Counted from the stretch's first letter, positions 44,951 to 57,072 are shown. The stretch: DNA of 64,000 nucleotides from Polytrichum commune (GCA_950295325.1 OX485804.1:3596001-3660000); one strand, 5' to 3'. Translations and numbers: made by a program. Notes: generated from the letters alone by a model not told the origin.

Positions 44951-46019
44951 GGCAACTTGCAAACATGCACATGTCTCCTCAACCAATATCCAAGGGAGGC
45001 ACCTCACATGCTTGATGTCAACATACTTTTGCCCATCATGATCCTCTTCTTCTTTTTGGCTCCCGCACATATGTAAATCGTTGTTCGACCACTCATATGT
45101 TTCCTCCATCTCTCTGCCAATTTTTTTGGCAGGTATCGAGTTCTTTTGCAATTCCTCCACACGTTCAATGTGTATCCTAGTGTCATAGCCAGACATATCT
45201 ACACCCCTCCTGACAATGGTGAAACTTGTAGAGTCATCTTCTAAAGGAAGAACTACAATGTTGCACCCATGACAAATGAGGGAGGATTGACTTGCAAAGT
45301 TATAGATGCACATCCATAACTCTTTGTCTTAATGTTGTTACACTACTGGGATCAAGGGTTGGATTGATACAAAAGGTGGGGTTTGCACCCCTTGGGGGAC
45401 TAGCGTAGAATGCGTGGCCAGTAGGGGGCAACAAGATGAAGGTGGGCACTTAGGAGCCGATCGGGAGAGGAGCAGAGACCATTTGCGGTCTATTCCATGA
45501 GCTCAACGTGGATCTCTTGGCACTTCCCTTTGTTGTCTCTCCTGCTCCAATAAGATGGATGTCATCTTTAACATGTGCTCTTGGTTGTTTTGGGAAATCA
45601 TTTGGGTGATTTCGTCATCAGTGTAGAAGATAGAGCATTAGATTGCTTGTAGTCAATAAAAATGTAATGAAAGAAGCAAAAGAAACAATAAGGTTATAAT
45701 AAGGCCATAACGCTAGTCCAAAGAGGGAAAACAATTATCCCTTATTGATTATATGAACCAAAGAAAAAAAAAAAAAAAATCAAAATAATAAAAGGCAAGG
45801 CAAGAAGAGCATGAGACCATCTCACTCCAAGCATTGTACATATGCCTTTGTGTATGTGTATATGCTTATGCAATTTCATCTCTAGTCTTATTGACTTCCA
45901 ATAAGTTATGGGCCCACCCTACAAATGAAATACCTAAAGATTTGATTGTTTTGAGGTTGCGGGTTGGTGCTTTGGAGCTTTGGAACATTGGAGGTGTCTG
46001 AGGGCGCATTTGGTTGTTG
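44951..46019. other. gene-free stretch
   Basis: A 140-codon minus-strand frame (44891-45313) starts in this spacer and ends inside the solo LTR, so it is not a natural gene. Poly(A) run near 45763-45780. Confidence 0.45.
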
Positions 46020-46257
46020 TAGGTGTTTCTTTGTCTTTTGCTTTTGTTTGATGCAAGAGCATGTGACTTGAGTAATTTGAATGTTTAAGGGTCTATTTGA
46101 GAGCTTTGAAGGTGTTTATACTCCAAAAACATCTAACTTGAGAGGCTTGAGTGTTGAAGAATTTATGTGAGAGCATTGAAGGTGTTTAGATTCCAACAAC
46201 ATTTAACTTAAGAGGGTTAAGTATTGAGGAGTTTATTTGAGAGGTTTGGAGGTGTTT
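46020..46257 (+). repeat. 70-bp tandem array, left part
   Basis: Units at about 46020-46110 (diverged), 46111-46180 and 46181-46250, each GGTGTTTA...AACTTGAGAGG...GAGTGTTGA...TTTGAGAG. The fourth unit starts at 46251 and is cut after 7 bp by the Gypsy insertion; it resumes at 57078. Confidence 0.85.
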
Positions 46258-48060
46258 TGTGAGCCCAAAAGGGTGCCCACATTTAGTCTTAGACCCTTGA
46301 AACGTTAGTTGATGCACTTTGAAGTAGCATGTTACTTCACAAAAATATAAAAAGAGTGAAATGTTAGTCTTAGAAGTACCATGTTGTAAGAGGCTAGGAT
46401 GTGAGTTGTTATTGTGTTTTTACCTTCGGAAGGATTTGAGTGAATGAGGATAGGTAAGGAGAACTTGGATTGAGTAGTTAGTGAGTAGGCTAGTACAAAT
46501 GGATGGAAACAACCAAAGTGACTCAAGAGGCAAGTGCATTCGAATTGGGATGAATGGAGGATCACATGGAGCGCACAAGTGGACCACCTCATCATGGCCA
46601 CTTAATGGGGAAGGCCCAAGGAAGAATGCAAGGTGGAGGATAAGCAAATTCTCAAAGCACCAATCAAATCACGAGTTAAGCATCGTGGTTTGAATTAAGT
46701 GGTGAGCGACGATTTGGGAAAGTAAGGGGAGAAAGTTATGGCGGCGGAAAGCGAAGGAGGCTAAGTTTGGGTTGAAGCATCCCAAGTTTGGTAAAGTGTG
46801 GTAGGTAGAAAGCCAAGGCTAGTTAAATGTTCGAATTAGGATCCTTGTTGATCATTTGAGGGAGGAAGGCTTAGAAGATAGGATTGGCGCCTACTAAGTA
46901 GGAGGAAATCTCAAGGGCTTATCGTGAGCCTTGAGGGTGCTCACCCCCTCAAGCTTACTATATAATCCCTCATTCTTCCCTCACTCATCCTCTCTCTTTC
47001 CTTTGTGCTCCAAGGCACCCCACGAGTTATAAGTGTGGGTGTGGGAAGCCATATTGGAGCACATGTGTGTGCTTAGTTTTTAGTTTGAGAGCCAAGGCTT
47101 GTTAGCCTTGAAGAGGGCTTGACCTCTTGGTAGAATTAGTGTTGACGTGAAGGATTTTAAAGTTAATTCATGATTCCAATTTGTGGTACTTTAAGTTCAT
47201 GTTTTGAATACACGTGGTTGCAAGTTCCATGTTTAAGAGTTGAGCACTTGATGTTGTGATGAGTGCAAAAATATACTTGTGTGGATTAGTTAGTCTTAGT
47301 GAAGTTAGGAAATTCTCTCTCCCCCTCTCCTCTCTAGGATTTTAGGATTTTAGGATTAGAGAAGAATTGTGTGATTAGAAAGGGGTTGTTAGTAGAATTA
47401 GGGAAATTAGGTAGGAAGATTAGTTAAGGGCTTGAATAATTAGTGAGGTAGTTGGGGATTACAACTACAAAGTTGTGGGTTCATGAAGGACCTGGGTTTA
47501 TGAAGGACCTGGGTTTATGAAGGACCTGGGTTTGTTTAGTTAGAAGCTAAGGAGCTGGGTTCATGAAGGAGCTGGGTTTATGAAGGAGCTGGGTTTGTTT
47601 AGTTAGAAGCTAAGAAGCTGGGTTTATGAAGGAGCTAGGTTTATGAAGGAGCTAGGTTTATGTAATTAGAAAGTAAAGAGATGGGTTCATGAAGGAGCTT
47701 AGTAGATAGCCTACCTAATTAGCTCATAGACAAGTAGTTAGTTACATTATGCTAGTTAGTGTTATGGGTGGCTTTCACAAGTAAATGTATTTGAGATTGA
47801 CTATAGAGAATAGTGTTGTTTTTAACACTTGCATCCTCTCTTTAAAAATAAACCACGTGCACAACTTAATGGAGAATATGGAGCACTCTCGCGATGGCAA
47901 GACAAAGGAAGCAAAGACCAAAGTTAAATCCAAGACCACTTGAAGGGTGAACCTTGCACTATAGACTCATCCAAGTCCAAATCCAATACCGCGGAGGAAT
48001 GTGAGCCCAAACCCACTACTCGGACTACGGACGCTTAAGGGTGGGGGGTTTGGCCTCACA
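46258..48060 (+). repeat. 5' LTR
   Basis: Begins TGTGAGCCCAAAAGGGTGCC and ends GGTTTGGCCTCACA. A TATATAA at 46959-46965 is a candidate core promoter. Downstream there is a stem-loop TGTGCTCCAA...TTGGAGCACA and a hairpin CAAGGCT-TGTT-AGCCTTG. 47480-47700 is an 18-bp tandem array (TGAAGGAGCTGGGTTTAT). The first 12 bases TGTGAGCCCAAA recur at 48000-48011. Confidence 0.97.
46959..46965 (+). promoter_or_regulatory. candidate TATA box of the LTR promoter
   Basis: TATATAA followed by CT-rich sequence (CCCTCATTCTTCCCTCACTC). The same position in the two diverged solo LTRs reads TATTTAAG or TACTTAAG. The 3' LTR has the identical box at 55971-55977. Confidence 0.5.
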
Positions 48061-48061
48061 T

Positions 48062-48080
48062 AATTGGTGCGTCTGCCGGG
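48062..48080 (+). other. primer-binding site (putative)
   Basis: AATTGGTGCGTCTGCCGGGA directly follows the 5' LTR and has the TGGYGC...GCCGGGGA look of plant Gypsy primer sites. The matching tRNA was not identified. Confidence 0.55.
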
Positions 48081-49271
48081 AGCGAAGCGGAAGGTAGTTA
48101 CAAGACTTGGAGGCGACTAGGAGACTTGGAGGCAACTAGGAAAAATTGGAGACACAAACTTGAGAGAAAGGAAGGAGCACCCGAAACTCGGTAAGTATTC
48201 TCTCTTTGGGTTACATTTGAATTCATTGTATTTCAACTATTCCTTGGAATGAATTGCATTGTCAATTACGCAAATTCATTTTTGAGGAAGGAGCGCGGCG
48301 AAGGTACGTCCTCAACCTTTTTGGGGATTTGCTAAGAACTTAAAAGGAACCTATAACCGAGTAGCTCATTAAAACATTAGAGGGTAAATTCACCTTAGGA
48401 CATTGAACTTTGACACTCACCTCGGGGTGAGTCTCAAAGTTTTGGGAGTTGTCATTTCATGCTCTAGATTAAATTAATATTTCACAAAGTTTATGGTGTT
48501 GTTACATTGAGTCACGATTGAGGGGAGTGCTAACTCACAGGGGGATGCGATTGCTCAAGGTATGTTTATTTCTTCAAAGTGAACTCATTAACTAATTAAG
48601 GAATGCCTTTTGTACTCTTGATTGTTGTTATCCGTTGTAGAGGGTAATTCCCGAATTGTGGATGGTGTGAGAAGTTGAAGGGTGAAGCCTCGACTTTTAA
48701 TATAATCTACTCGGAAGGTCACCCCCTCACAATCGGTATTGTGGTGAGTGTTAATTTGCGGGAAGGTGCGGAGGTGATGCTCCGACTTAACCAAAAAATT
48801 AACATGAACATGCCTATCCCCTATTGGGATTCTTTCACCTAAGTGGGCTTGCAGGTTCTTTTCCTCACCTCCTAAAAAAATTATAACCACACCAAGACAA
48901 GTGAAAAGATTAAGAGGGGAATTGCTAGGATTATGTGTGGTCAAGTGAGGGTCGATCGATTCTTATGGAATGCAAGGTAGGACTCGCTCACAAAAACCAA
49001 GTTGATAGTAGGACTAGAGAAATCTACTCGAAAGAGGCGGTCCTCTAAAATCAGTGATAGATTAGAACAAGATAATGTTAGAATAGAGAGTTGTTTGAAC
49101 GTCGAACCTAGGACTAGGTCAATTCTAGACACCTTAGAACTTGGAGCTCAACTTGAAGAGGAGATCACTCCCTCCAAATTGAGTGGTGAAACTTCTTCGG
49201 AAAATTACACACTTAGAGAAGAATTCCCGGTAGAAGTTGATAGGGGATTGTTGAATAGTTCACCGGTCACC
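48081..49271 (+). other. 5' untranslated leader of the Gypsy element
   Basis: About 1.2 kb between the primer-binding site and gag; short frames only. The gag frame is open from 48981 but has no ATG until 49272. Confidence 0.6.
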
Positions 49272-50606
49272 ATGGCCGAGGAACGGGGGATGGATCCACC
49301 ACCCATACCCCCAATTCCGCCCATACCTCCTATACCTCCAATAGACCCATTGGTTAGGCCAAGAGGCCTACCAATTGTGGTTCCACAAAATTTAGCGGCG
49401 ATGGATATGCCATCTCATCTCCCTAAATTTTATGGGACCAAGGATGAGGACCCCTCTCGGCACATGGAACGGTATATCGAACGGTTGGCTAGCTTCCTCA
49501 TAACCGACCCGGGTTATTGGTTAGTGTGGTTTCCTACCACTCTAGAGGGGGAAGCCTATGAATGGTATCGGGATCATGCCGAGGAACATTTTAGGGGATG
49601 GGAACAATTACAAAGGAAGTTTCTTAACGAATTTAGGCCGGAAGTGGGTCAAAGTACCGCATTAAGGGCATTGTCGTCATTGAAGCAAGGAAGGGAGGAA
49701 GAAATTTCGGCTTACATTAGGAGGTTTGATTTAGTGTGCACTAGATTTGTGGGTACCATGCTCAACGACGACACGCTAAAGCAATTTTTCATTCAAGGGT
49801 TTTTTAAGTCCGGAACTATTAGGGGTGTTCTAGAAAGGAATCCCTTGACCTTGGCGGATGCCAAGCGTGCGGCTAGAGATATTGAAAACTTGGATAAAGA
49901 TCACGAAAGGCTATGGAGAAGGGAGGATGAATTGATCCCACAATTCATCCCCATACGCCCTAGGGTGGTAGCGGTAGAACCCGCTAAGTATGAGAACCAA
50001 ATTCCATATGCCATTGTGGACACCGGTCCCCGACCTTTAGCGGTTAGGGAACCGGCACCTCTTTTGGCACTACCGGCCCCTAGAACGGATCCACACTTGG
50101 AGGAGGTTGAGAGAAGACTAGGTGCTAGCCAACTAGGATTCCAAGAGGCTATGATAAAACAAATGCAAAGCCTCACGGATCAAATGTCATTAATGATCCG
50201 GAGTCAACAACCAGGGCCTCCACCCCCGGTTGAGTCGGGTAGGCATTCTTCCGGATTATGGTGTGTCCAATGTGGCCAACCGGGCCACACGCGTCAATTT
50301 TGTAGAAGTGGACAAAACCGTGACCAAAGAGGAAACGGTAACCCACCTCAACAAAATCAACGAGGTCAAGCGCCACCTCACTATGGAAATGGAAGCAATA
50401 GAGGACCACAACCTAGAGGGCAAGGTGGCCAAAATTTAGAGAAGAAGGAATTTCATCCCTTTTGTGGAAGGTGGCACGCTCAAGGACAATGTTGGTCCGA
50501 AGGTCAAGAGTTTAATTGTAGCAATTGTGGAGGAAGTCATCCCTCGGATACGTGTCGCCAACCGGACAAAATAATTAATGTCCCTTACCCGGTGGCTAAT
50601 CCATAA
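49272..50606 (+). CDS. gag: Gag polyprotein of the Gypsy element
   Basis: 444 codons from ATG 49272 (context GTCACCATGGCC, a near-ideal initiation context) to TAA at 50604-50606. The frame is open further upstream but without ATG. N-terminal proline/isoleucine repeat PPIPPIPPIPPI. The retrotransposon gag domain runs from HLPKFYGTKDEDPSRHMERY through EAYEWYRDHAEEHF and ALSSLKQGREEEISAYIRRF, forming the capsid-like part. Two C-terminal zinc-knuckle motifs: CVQCGQPGHTRQFC (CX2CX4HX4C) and a variant CSNCGGSHPSDTC (CX2CX3HX4C), for RNA binding. It assembles the virus-like particle in the cytoplasm. The pol frame follows in the same frame after the single TAA, with CAA CAA next, so stop read-through could yield Gag-Pol. 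Confidence 0.93.
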   Translation: MAEERGMDPPPIPPIPPIPPIPPIDPLVRPRGLPIVVPQNLAAMDMPSHLPKFYGTKDEDPSRHMERYIERLASFLITDPGYWLVWFPTTLEGEAYEWYRDHAEEHFRGWEQLQRKFLNEFRPEVGQSTALRALSSLKQGREEEISAYIRRFDLVCTRFVGTMLNDDTLKQFFIQGFFKSGTIRGVLERNPLTLADAKRAARDIENLDKDHERLWRREDELIPQFIPIRPRVVAVEPAKYENQIPYAIVDTGPRPLAVREPAPLLALPAPRTDPHLEEVERRLGASQLGFQEAMIKQMQSLTDQMSLMIRSQQPGPPPPVESGRHSSGLWCVQCGQPGHTRQFCRSGQNRDQRGNGNPPQQNQRGQAPPHYGNGSNRGPQPRGQGGQNLEKKEFHPFCGRWHAQGQCWSEGQEFNCSNCGGSHPSDTCRQPDKIINVPYPVANP

Positions 50607-50624
50607 CAACAAGCAAGGGATAAT

Positions 50625-53600
50625 ATGCGAGGTGCTAGGCCACAAGGAGTACCGGCCAATGAACTTAGGCCACCTAACTTATACTATGACCATAGTAATG
50701 CTAGGCAAACTTTTCATCCACCGGCGGGCTTGCAAACTACAACCGGTTACATTCCAATACAAAATAGACAAGGAGTTCCACCTAATGGTAGTAACGGGAG
50801 ACAAGCGCCTCCAACGGATCCGGGACCATCTAACTCCCAAGATGTTAGGTTCATGGATGGAGTGTTGGAGGCCACATGTGATGACATGCTTCCTCTCCCA
50901 ACGAGAATTGGAGAGGAGCAAAGTCAATGGCCTCCTCACACCAATGCTATTACATATGAGTTAGTGAAGGGTAAGGGTGTGGTTGAAGAAGCACCTGCAC
51001 TAGCGGTAACTACTAGGGCTAGGAGAGGGGATGCCCCGTTGGAGGTAGGAATAGGAGAGCAAGGAAATTACTCTTCGGATGAAGAGATTAATCTCTCCGA
51101 GTTGGATAGGGTAGCTAGAAGAGCTACTAAGGATGTGGAGAGGGAAAATATAATTTTACAAGATAGGGAGAGGACTAATGCGGTACATGACTTGGATAAT
51201 AGCGATGTGGGTGAATGGGAAGGACCGGGGGTTCCCGTAGACGAATTCGACGTAGTGGGTAATTCTAAGGTGGAAAGATCTACCGGGTACGACTTGTGGG
51301 CGGACCTTAGTACACTCAAGGCGGATATTACTTTCGGCCAACTATTGGAAATTTCACCCACGGCAAGGAAAACATTAAAGGAGGGAATGCCGGTACACAA
51401 GAGGATGAGGAAGGTGAAAGCTAAAATAGCCGCTAGGATCCAATCACAAGGTGGAAGAGACGTGAAAGCTATAGAAATAGAAGTTGTTATAGTAGATAAG
51501 GTGGTTCCTAATGTGCTAGTCGACGGAGGGAGTAGTCTAAATATACTACCGGAGGATACTATGAAAAAATTGGGACTTGGACTCACGGGGCCTTCACCTT
51601 TGGTCATAAATATGGCAAATCAAAGTTCGACTACGCCTTTGGGGATGATCAAGGATTGTAGAATGACTACGGGAGGTGAGGAGTACTTGGTCACCTTCCA
51701 TGTCATTAAAATGCACTCCAACAAGGACACCTTCCCCATTTTGCTAGGTAGGCCTTGGTTGCGGATGGCGAATGCTATGGTCAATTGGGGTGGACCTAAA
51801 CCATCCATCACTTATGGTCCGGAGGGTAATAGGGTCATAGTGTCCATTGGTTCATTAGAAGGATGGATGAAGAAGGAGATGTATTTGCCATTGGAGAAGG
51901 AAATTGATGACTTAAACGAGAATGAGATTGGCAAGGCATTGGTGGGAGTCGTCCATCCCGAAGGTCAAAGGGTTGTTATAGATTCGGGCTCGGGAAGTCT
52001 AGGTCCTAATTTTTACAATTATGGGGATAATGGGGATTATGCCCAATGGCTAAGGGAGTACCCCGAGTCCGAGGTTGATGTAATGGTTACATTTCACCAA
52101 GTAGGCTTAGGGAGTGAATTTCCTAGTGTTAGTTTAGGAGAGGGCTCATTGTTGGAGCCATGTGAGGTGCTCACCGAGGAAGAGTGGGTTAGCGGTGGGT
52201 TAACACCTTGGGTAGATGACGTGGAAGAGGGTGAGGTTAGTTTAATTCATGTAGATGGGACTCAAGAGGAGGATGTGATTATTGAGTCATCGAAATTGGA
52301 GGAGCCTTTACATTTCAAGACCACGTCTACGGGGATAGTTGTAGGTCAAGATGTGAAAGATTACCCCAATGTGCCTTCCGATTGGTATCGGAACAAAGAG
52401 GAACAAGCACATGTGTCGGAAGCGGATTGGCGGTACGTAGATGTGAAATTAAAGAATGGAAAAACCCGACAAATGAAGATGGGCTCCAAATTGGGGGAAA
52501 AAGAGGTTAGGGAGTATAGCAATTTGGTGGATGAGTTTAGTGATACTTTTGCATGGTCCTACGATGAGCTTAAGGGAATTCCTAGGGAAATGGTAGAGCA
52601 CCGGATTCCTTTAATTCCGGGGGCGAGGCCAATTAGACAAAAGGAGAGGAGGATGAATCCTCAATTGCAATTGTTGGTGAAAGCGGAATTGGAAAGGTTA
52701 TTGAAGGCCGGGTTTATCAAGCCGGTGGAAATCACGGATTGGGTTTCTCCTATGGTCTTAGTAAAGAAAAAAAATGGGAAATTAAGGGTTTGTGTCGACT
52801 ATAGGAAATTGAATTCGTGCACACAAAAGGATCACTTCCCCTTACCTTTTATCACCTTGTTGCTTGAGGAGGTTGGAGGTCATTCGCGATATACCTTTAT
52901 GGATGGGTATGCGGGTTATAATCAAATTTCCATAGCCCTCTAAGATATCCATAAAACGGCTTTTACTACACCTTGGGGTACTTTTGTGTGGGTAGTGATG
53001 CCATTTGGGTTATGTAATGCCCCGGCTACTTTCCAACGATTAGTAATGTATATCTTCACCGACTTGTTGTTCAAATCCGTGACCGTCTTTGTGGACGATT
53101 TTAGCACACAAAGTAATGTGGATGATCACCTACATTGTGTTAGGGAGGCATTGGTTAGGTGTAGGAAGATGAGGTTAGCATTGAACCCGGATAAGACATT
53201 TTTGGGAGTGAATAAGGGAGTGTTGTTGGGTTATGTTGTTAGTGAGAAAGGTAGAGAACCCGATCCGGATAAGATTGCGGCCATAAGCGACTTGGCAACT
53301 CCAACCAATTCCAAGGGGATCTCTAAGTTGTTAGGACATGTGGGATGGTACCGGGAACTTATTCCTAATTTTTCAAAGATAGCGGTGCCCATTACCCATT
53401 TGCTCAAAAAGGATGTCAAATTCGAGTGGACGGATGCTTGTCAAAAAGCCTTTGAGGAATTGCGGGATAGGTTGAGCACCTATCCGGTGTTGATACCACC
53501 CAATTGGGGTAAACCTTTTCACGTCTATTGTGATGCTAGTAATGTGGCAATAGGGAGTGCGCTTTGTCAAGCAACGGGAGAAAAAGAGAAGGATCAACCT

Positions 53601-55208
53601 ATAACTTATGCGAGTAAGCAATTGACCCCCGCCGAAAGAAACTACTCTACAACGGAGAGGGAGTGCCTAGCCATGGTGTTTTCCGTTAAAAAGTTTAGGC
53701 ATTACCTCATGTGCAACCCGGTTGTATTTTTTGTTGACCACATGGCTATCAAGTATCTAATTAACAAGGCGGAGTTAAGTGGTAGGTTAGCTAGGTGGGT
53801 TTTGTTATTAGAAGAATTCGACTACACGGTGGAATATAAACCGGGTCGTATGCATTTACAAGCGGACCACTTGTCTAGGTTGTCGGAGGAGATAGGAAAA
53901 AATCCGGTAAATGATATGTTAGTAGATGATAGCCTCTTTGTGGTCACTTCTACACCGGAGTGGTATGCGGGCATAGTGGAATTTCTAACAACCCACAAGT
54001 TGCCCAAAGAGTGGACAAAAGAAGAGAGAAGGAAGGTGAGGGTAAATAGTAGGCAATTTGTTGTAGTGGGCCATAGGTTGTTTAGAAGGGGGTCCGATGG
54101 TATTTTACGACGATGCGTGTCAAAAACGGAGGTTGAAGCGATTTTAATCGCTTGCCACGATAGCGCTTGCGGCGGTCACTTCTCGGGTCAACTCACCGGG
54201 CAAAAAATACTTAGAGCGGGCTACTTTTGGCCTACACTATTTAAGGACGCCCATGACTATGTAAGGAAATGCGACGCTTGCCAACGGTATGCACGAGACG
54301 ACCTTAGAATGGAGATGCCTTTACATGTATCATTACCCTTAATTCCTTTCGAAAAATGGGGCATCGACTATGTGGGTGAGGTCCATCCCCAATCTTCAAA
54401 AGGAATGAAATATATTGTGGTGGCAACCGAGTACCTCACCAAGTGGGCGGAAGCCAAAGCGGTGAAGACCGACACGGCGGAACACGCGGCAACATTTATG
54501 TACGAAAACATAATTTCGCGGTTCGGGGTGCCGAAGATCCTAGTAAGCGATAGGGGTACTCACTTTTTGAATGACTTGATTCGAGAGATGACAGAGAAAT
54601 TTAAAATTGATCACCGGAAGACTACTCCCTACCACCCACAAACCAATGGACAAACGGAAAGGGTTAACGGAATTTTGGTGAGTATACTACGCAAGACGGT
54701 TATAGACTCGAAGCGGGATTGGGATACGAAACTAACGGCGGCACTTTGGGCATACCGTACAACCTATAAGGTAACTACGCGTGCTACACCATTTTCCTTA
54801 GTCTATGGTCTTGAAGCGACACTACCAATCGAATATGAAGTCGAGTCACTTAGGGTGGCCGTGAGTACGAGACTTACCGAAAGTCAATCCTTACGAAATC
54901 GACTAACCGATTTGGAAGCACTTGACGAAGGGAGGAGAATGGCGGCTCAACATATTGAGGCAATCCAAAGAAGGAGAAAGATTACTTTCGACAAACGACA
55001 TAAGAGAAGGGCCCTAACACCGGGAATGATGGTCATGATTCAAGACGCACGAAAGCTTGAATTTCCGGCGAAATTCAATGCGGTATGGTTAGGACCTTAC
55101 CTTGTCTATGAGGTCTTTCCTAATAATTCAATTCAATTGGAAACGTTGAATGGTGAGCTCTTTCCTACCCGTACATCGGGAAGTAGATGTAAGGAGTACC
55201 GAGCTTGA
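50625..55208 (+). CDS. pol: Pol polyprotein: protease, RT, RNase H, integrase (one in-frame stop)
   Basis: 1527 codons in the gag frame, with one in-frame TAA at 52941-52943. Protease: VLVDGGSSLNILP, catalytic Asp at 51522-51524. Reverse transcriptase: FIKPVEITDWVSPMVLVKKK, LRVCVDYRKLN, then after the stop KTAFTTPWG, MPFGLCNAPATFQRL and the catalytic box FVDD (53088-53099, Phe in place of the usual Tyr). RNase H: VYCDASNVAIGSAL, TTERECLAMVF, FVDHMAIKYL. Integrase: zinc-binding region with CHDSACGGH and KCDACQR; core Asp 54366, Asp 54549, Glu 54657, that is D-60-D-35-E. C-terminus LGPYLVYEVFPNNS; no chromodomain. The stop replaces the residue that is usually Glu/Asp in the RT motif before KTAF, so a GAA-to-TAA change is likely. 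Confidence 0.93.
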
Positions 55209-55269
55209 CTAGGCAGCTTACCCTTGGAGCAAGAGATGTTTGGATTCATCCCCCGATGGTCGCCAATTA
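55209..55269 (+). other. pol to 3' LTR spacer without a clear polypurine tract
   Basis: 61 bp. The bases just before the LTR are CGATGGTCGCCAATTAT, not purine-rich. The only purine-rich word is GGAGCAAGAGA, about 30 bp upstream of the LTR. Confidence 0.6.
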
Positions 55270-57072
55270 TGTGAGCCCAAAAGGGTGCCCACATTTAGTC
55301 TTAGACCCTTGAAACGTTAGTTGATGCACTTTGAAGTAGCATGTTACTTCACAAAAATATAAAAAGAGTGAAATGTTAGTCTTAGAAGTACCATGTTGTA
55401 AGAGGCTAGGATGTGAGTTGTTATTGTGTTTTTACCTTCGGAAGGATTTGAGTGAATGAGGATAGGTAAGGAGAACTTGGATTGAGTAGTTAGTGAGTAG
55501 GCTAGTACAAATGGATGGAAACAACCAAAGTGACTCAAGAGGCAAGTGCATTCGAATTGGGATGAATGGAGGATCACATGGAGCGCACAAGTGGACCACC
55601 TCATCATGGCCACTTAATGGGGAAGGCCCAAGGAAGAATGCAAGGTGGAGGATAAGCAAATTCTCAAAGCACCAATCAAATCACGAGTTAAGCATCGTGG
55701 TTTGAATTAAGTGGTGAGCGACGATTTGGGAAAGTAAGGGGAGAAAGTTATGGCGGCGGAAAGCGAAGGAGGCTAAGTTTGGGTTGAAGCATCCCAAGTT
55801 TGGTAAAGTGTGGTAGGTAGAAAGCCAAGGCTAGTTAAATGTTCGAATTAGGATCCTTGTTGATCATTTGAGGGAGGAAGGCTTAGAAGATAGGATTGGC
55901 GCCTACTAAGTAGGAGGAAATCTCAAGGGCTTATCGTGAGCCTTGAGGGTGCTCACCCCCTCAAGCTTACTATATAATCCCTCATTCTTCCCTCACTCAT
56001 CCTCTCTCTTTCCTTTGTGCTCCAAGGCACCCCACGAGTTATAAGTGTGGGTGTGGGAAGCCATATTGGAGCACATGTGTGTGCTTAGTTTTTAGTTTGA
56101 GAGCCAAGGCTTGTTAGCCTTGAAGAGGGCTTGACCTCTTGGTAGAATTAGTGTTGACGTGAAGGATTTTAAAGTTAATTCATGATTCCAATTTGTGGTA
56201 CTTTAAGTTCATGTTTTGAATACACGTGGTTGCAAGTTCCATGTTTAAGAGTTGAGCACTTGATGTTGTGATGAGTGCAAAAATATACTTGTGTGGATTA
56301 GTTAGTCTTAGTGAAGTTAGGAAATTCTCTCTCCCCCTCTCCTCTCTAGGATTTTAGGATTTTAGGATTAGAGAAGAATTGTGTGATTAGAAAGGGGTTG
56401 TTAGTAGAATTAGGGAAATTAGGTAGGAAGATTAGTTAAGGGCTTGAATAATTAGTGAGGTAGTTGGGGATTACAACTACAAAGTTGTGGGTTCATGAAG
56501 GACCTGGGTTTATGAAGGACCTGGGTTTATGAAGGACCTGGGTTTGTTTAGTTAGAAGCTAAGGAGCTGGGTTCATGAAGGAGCTGGGTTTATGAAGGAG
56601 CTGGGTTTGTTTAGTTAGAAGCTAAGAAGCTGGGTTTATGAAGGAGCTAGGTTTATGAAGGAGCTAGGTTTATGTAATTAGAAAGTAAAGAGATGGGTTC
56701 ATGAAGGAGCTTAGTAGATAGCCTACCTAATTAGCTCATAGACAAGTAGTTAGTTACATTATGCTAGTTAGTGTTATGGGTGGCTTTCACAAGTAAATGT
56801 ATTTGAGATTGACTATAGAGAATAGTGTTGTTTTTAACACTTGCATCCTCTCTTTAAAAATAAACCACGTGCACAACTTAATGGAGAATATGGAGCACTC
56901 TCGCGATGGCAAGACAAAGGAAGCAAAGACCAAAGTTAAATCCAAGACCACTTGAAGGGTGAACCTTGCACTATAGACTCATCCAAGTCCAAATCCAATA
57001 CCGCGGAGGAATGTGAGCCCAAACCCACTACTCGGACTACGGACGCTTAAGGGTGGGGGGTTTGGCCTCACA
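55270..57072 (+). repeat. 3' LTR
   Basis: Same length and sequence, as far as read, as 46258-48060; followed by the TGTTT duplication. The 18-bp array is at 56494-56712 and the TATATAA at 55971-55977. Confidence 0.97.

Larger units (their letters stand above)
46258..57072 (+). mobile_element. complete, recently inserted Ty3/Gypsy LTR retrotransposon
   Basis: 10,815 bp between two 1803-bp LTRs (46258-48060 and 55270-57072) with a constant offset of 9012 bp and no difference noticed by eye. TG...CA ends. Perfect 5-bp duplication TGTTT at 46253-46257 and 57073-57077. Gag is followed by protease, RT, RNase H and integrase in one frame; there is no chromodomain after the integrase, which points to the non-chromovirus side of plant Gypsy (inference). 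Identical LTRs imply recent insertion. Two in-frame TAA codons interrupt gag-pol (50604-50606 and 52941-52943). Confidence 0.97.

Noticed and set aside
44891-45313. 140-codon minus-strand open frame
   Set aside because: Its 3' end is LTR sequence and it crosses the solo-LTR boundary, so it is a chance frame.
46332-46693. Open frames on both strands, repeated at 55344-55705
   Set aside because: They are within the two LTRs, overlap each other on opposite strands and have no recognisable domain.
48588-48944. 118-codon minus-strand open frame
   Set aside because: Lies antisense in the 5' leader of the Gypsy element; no domain.
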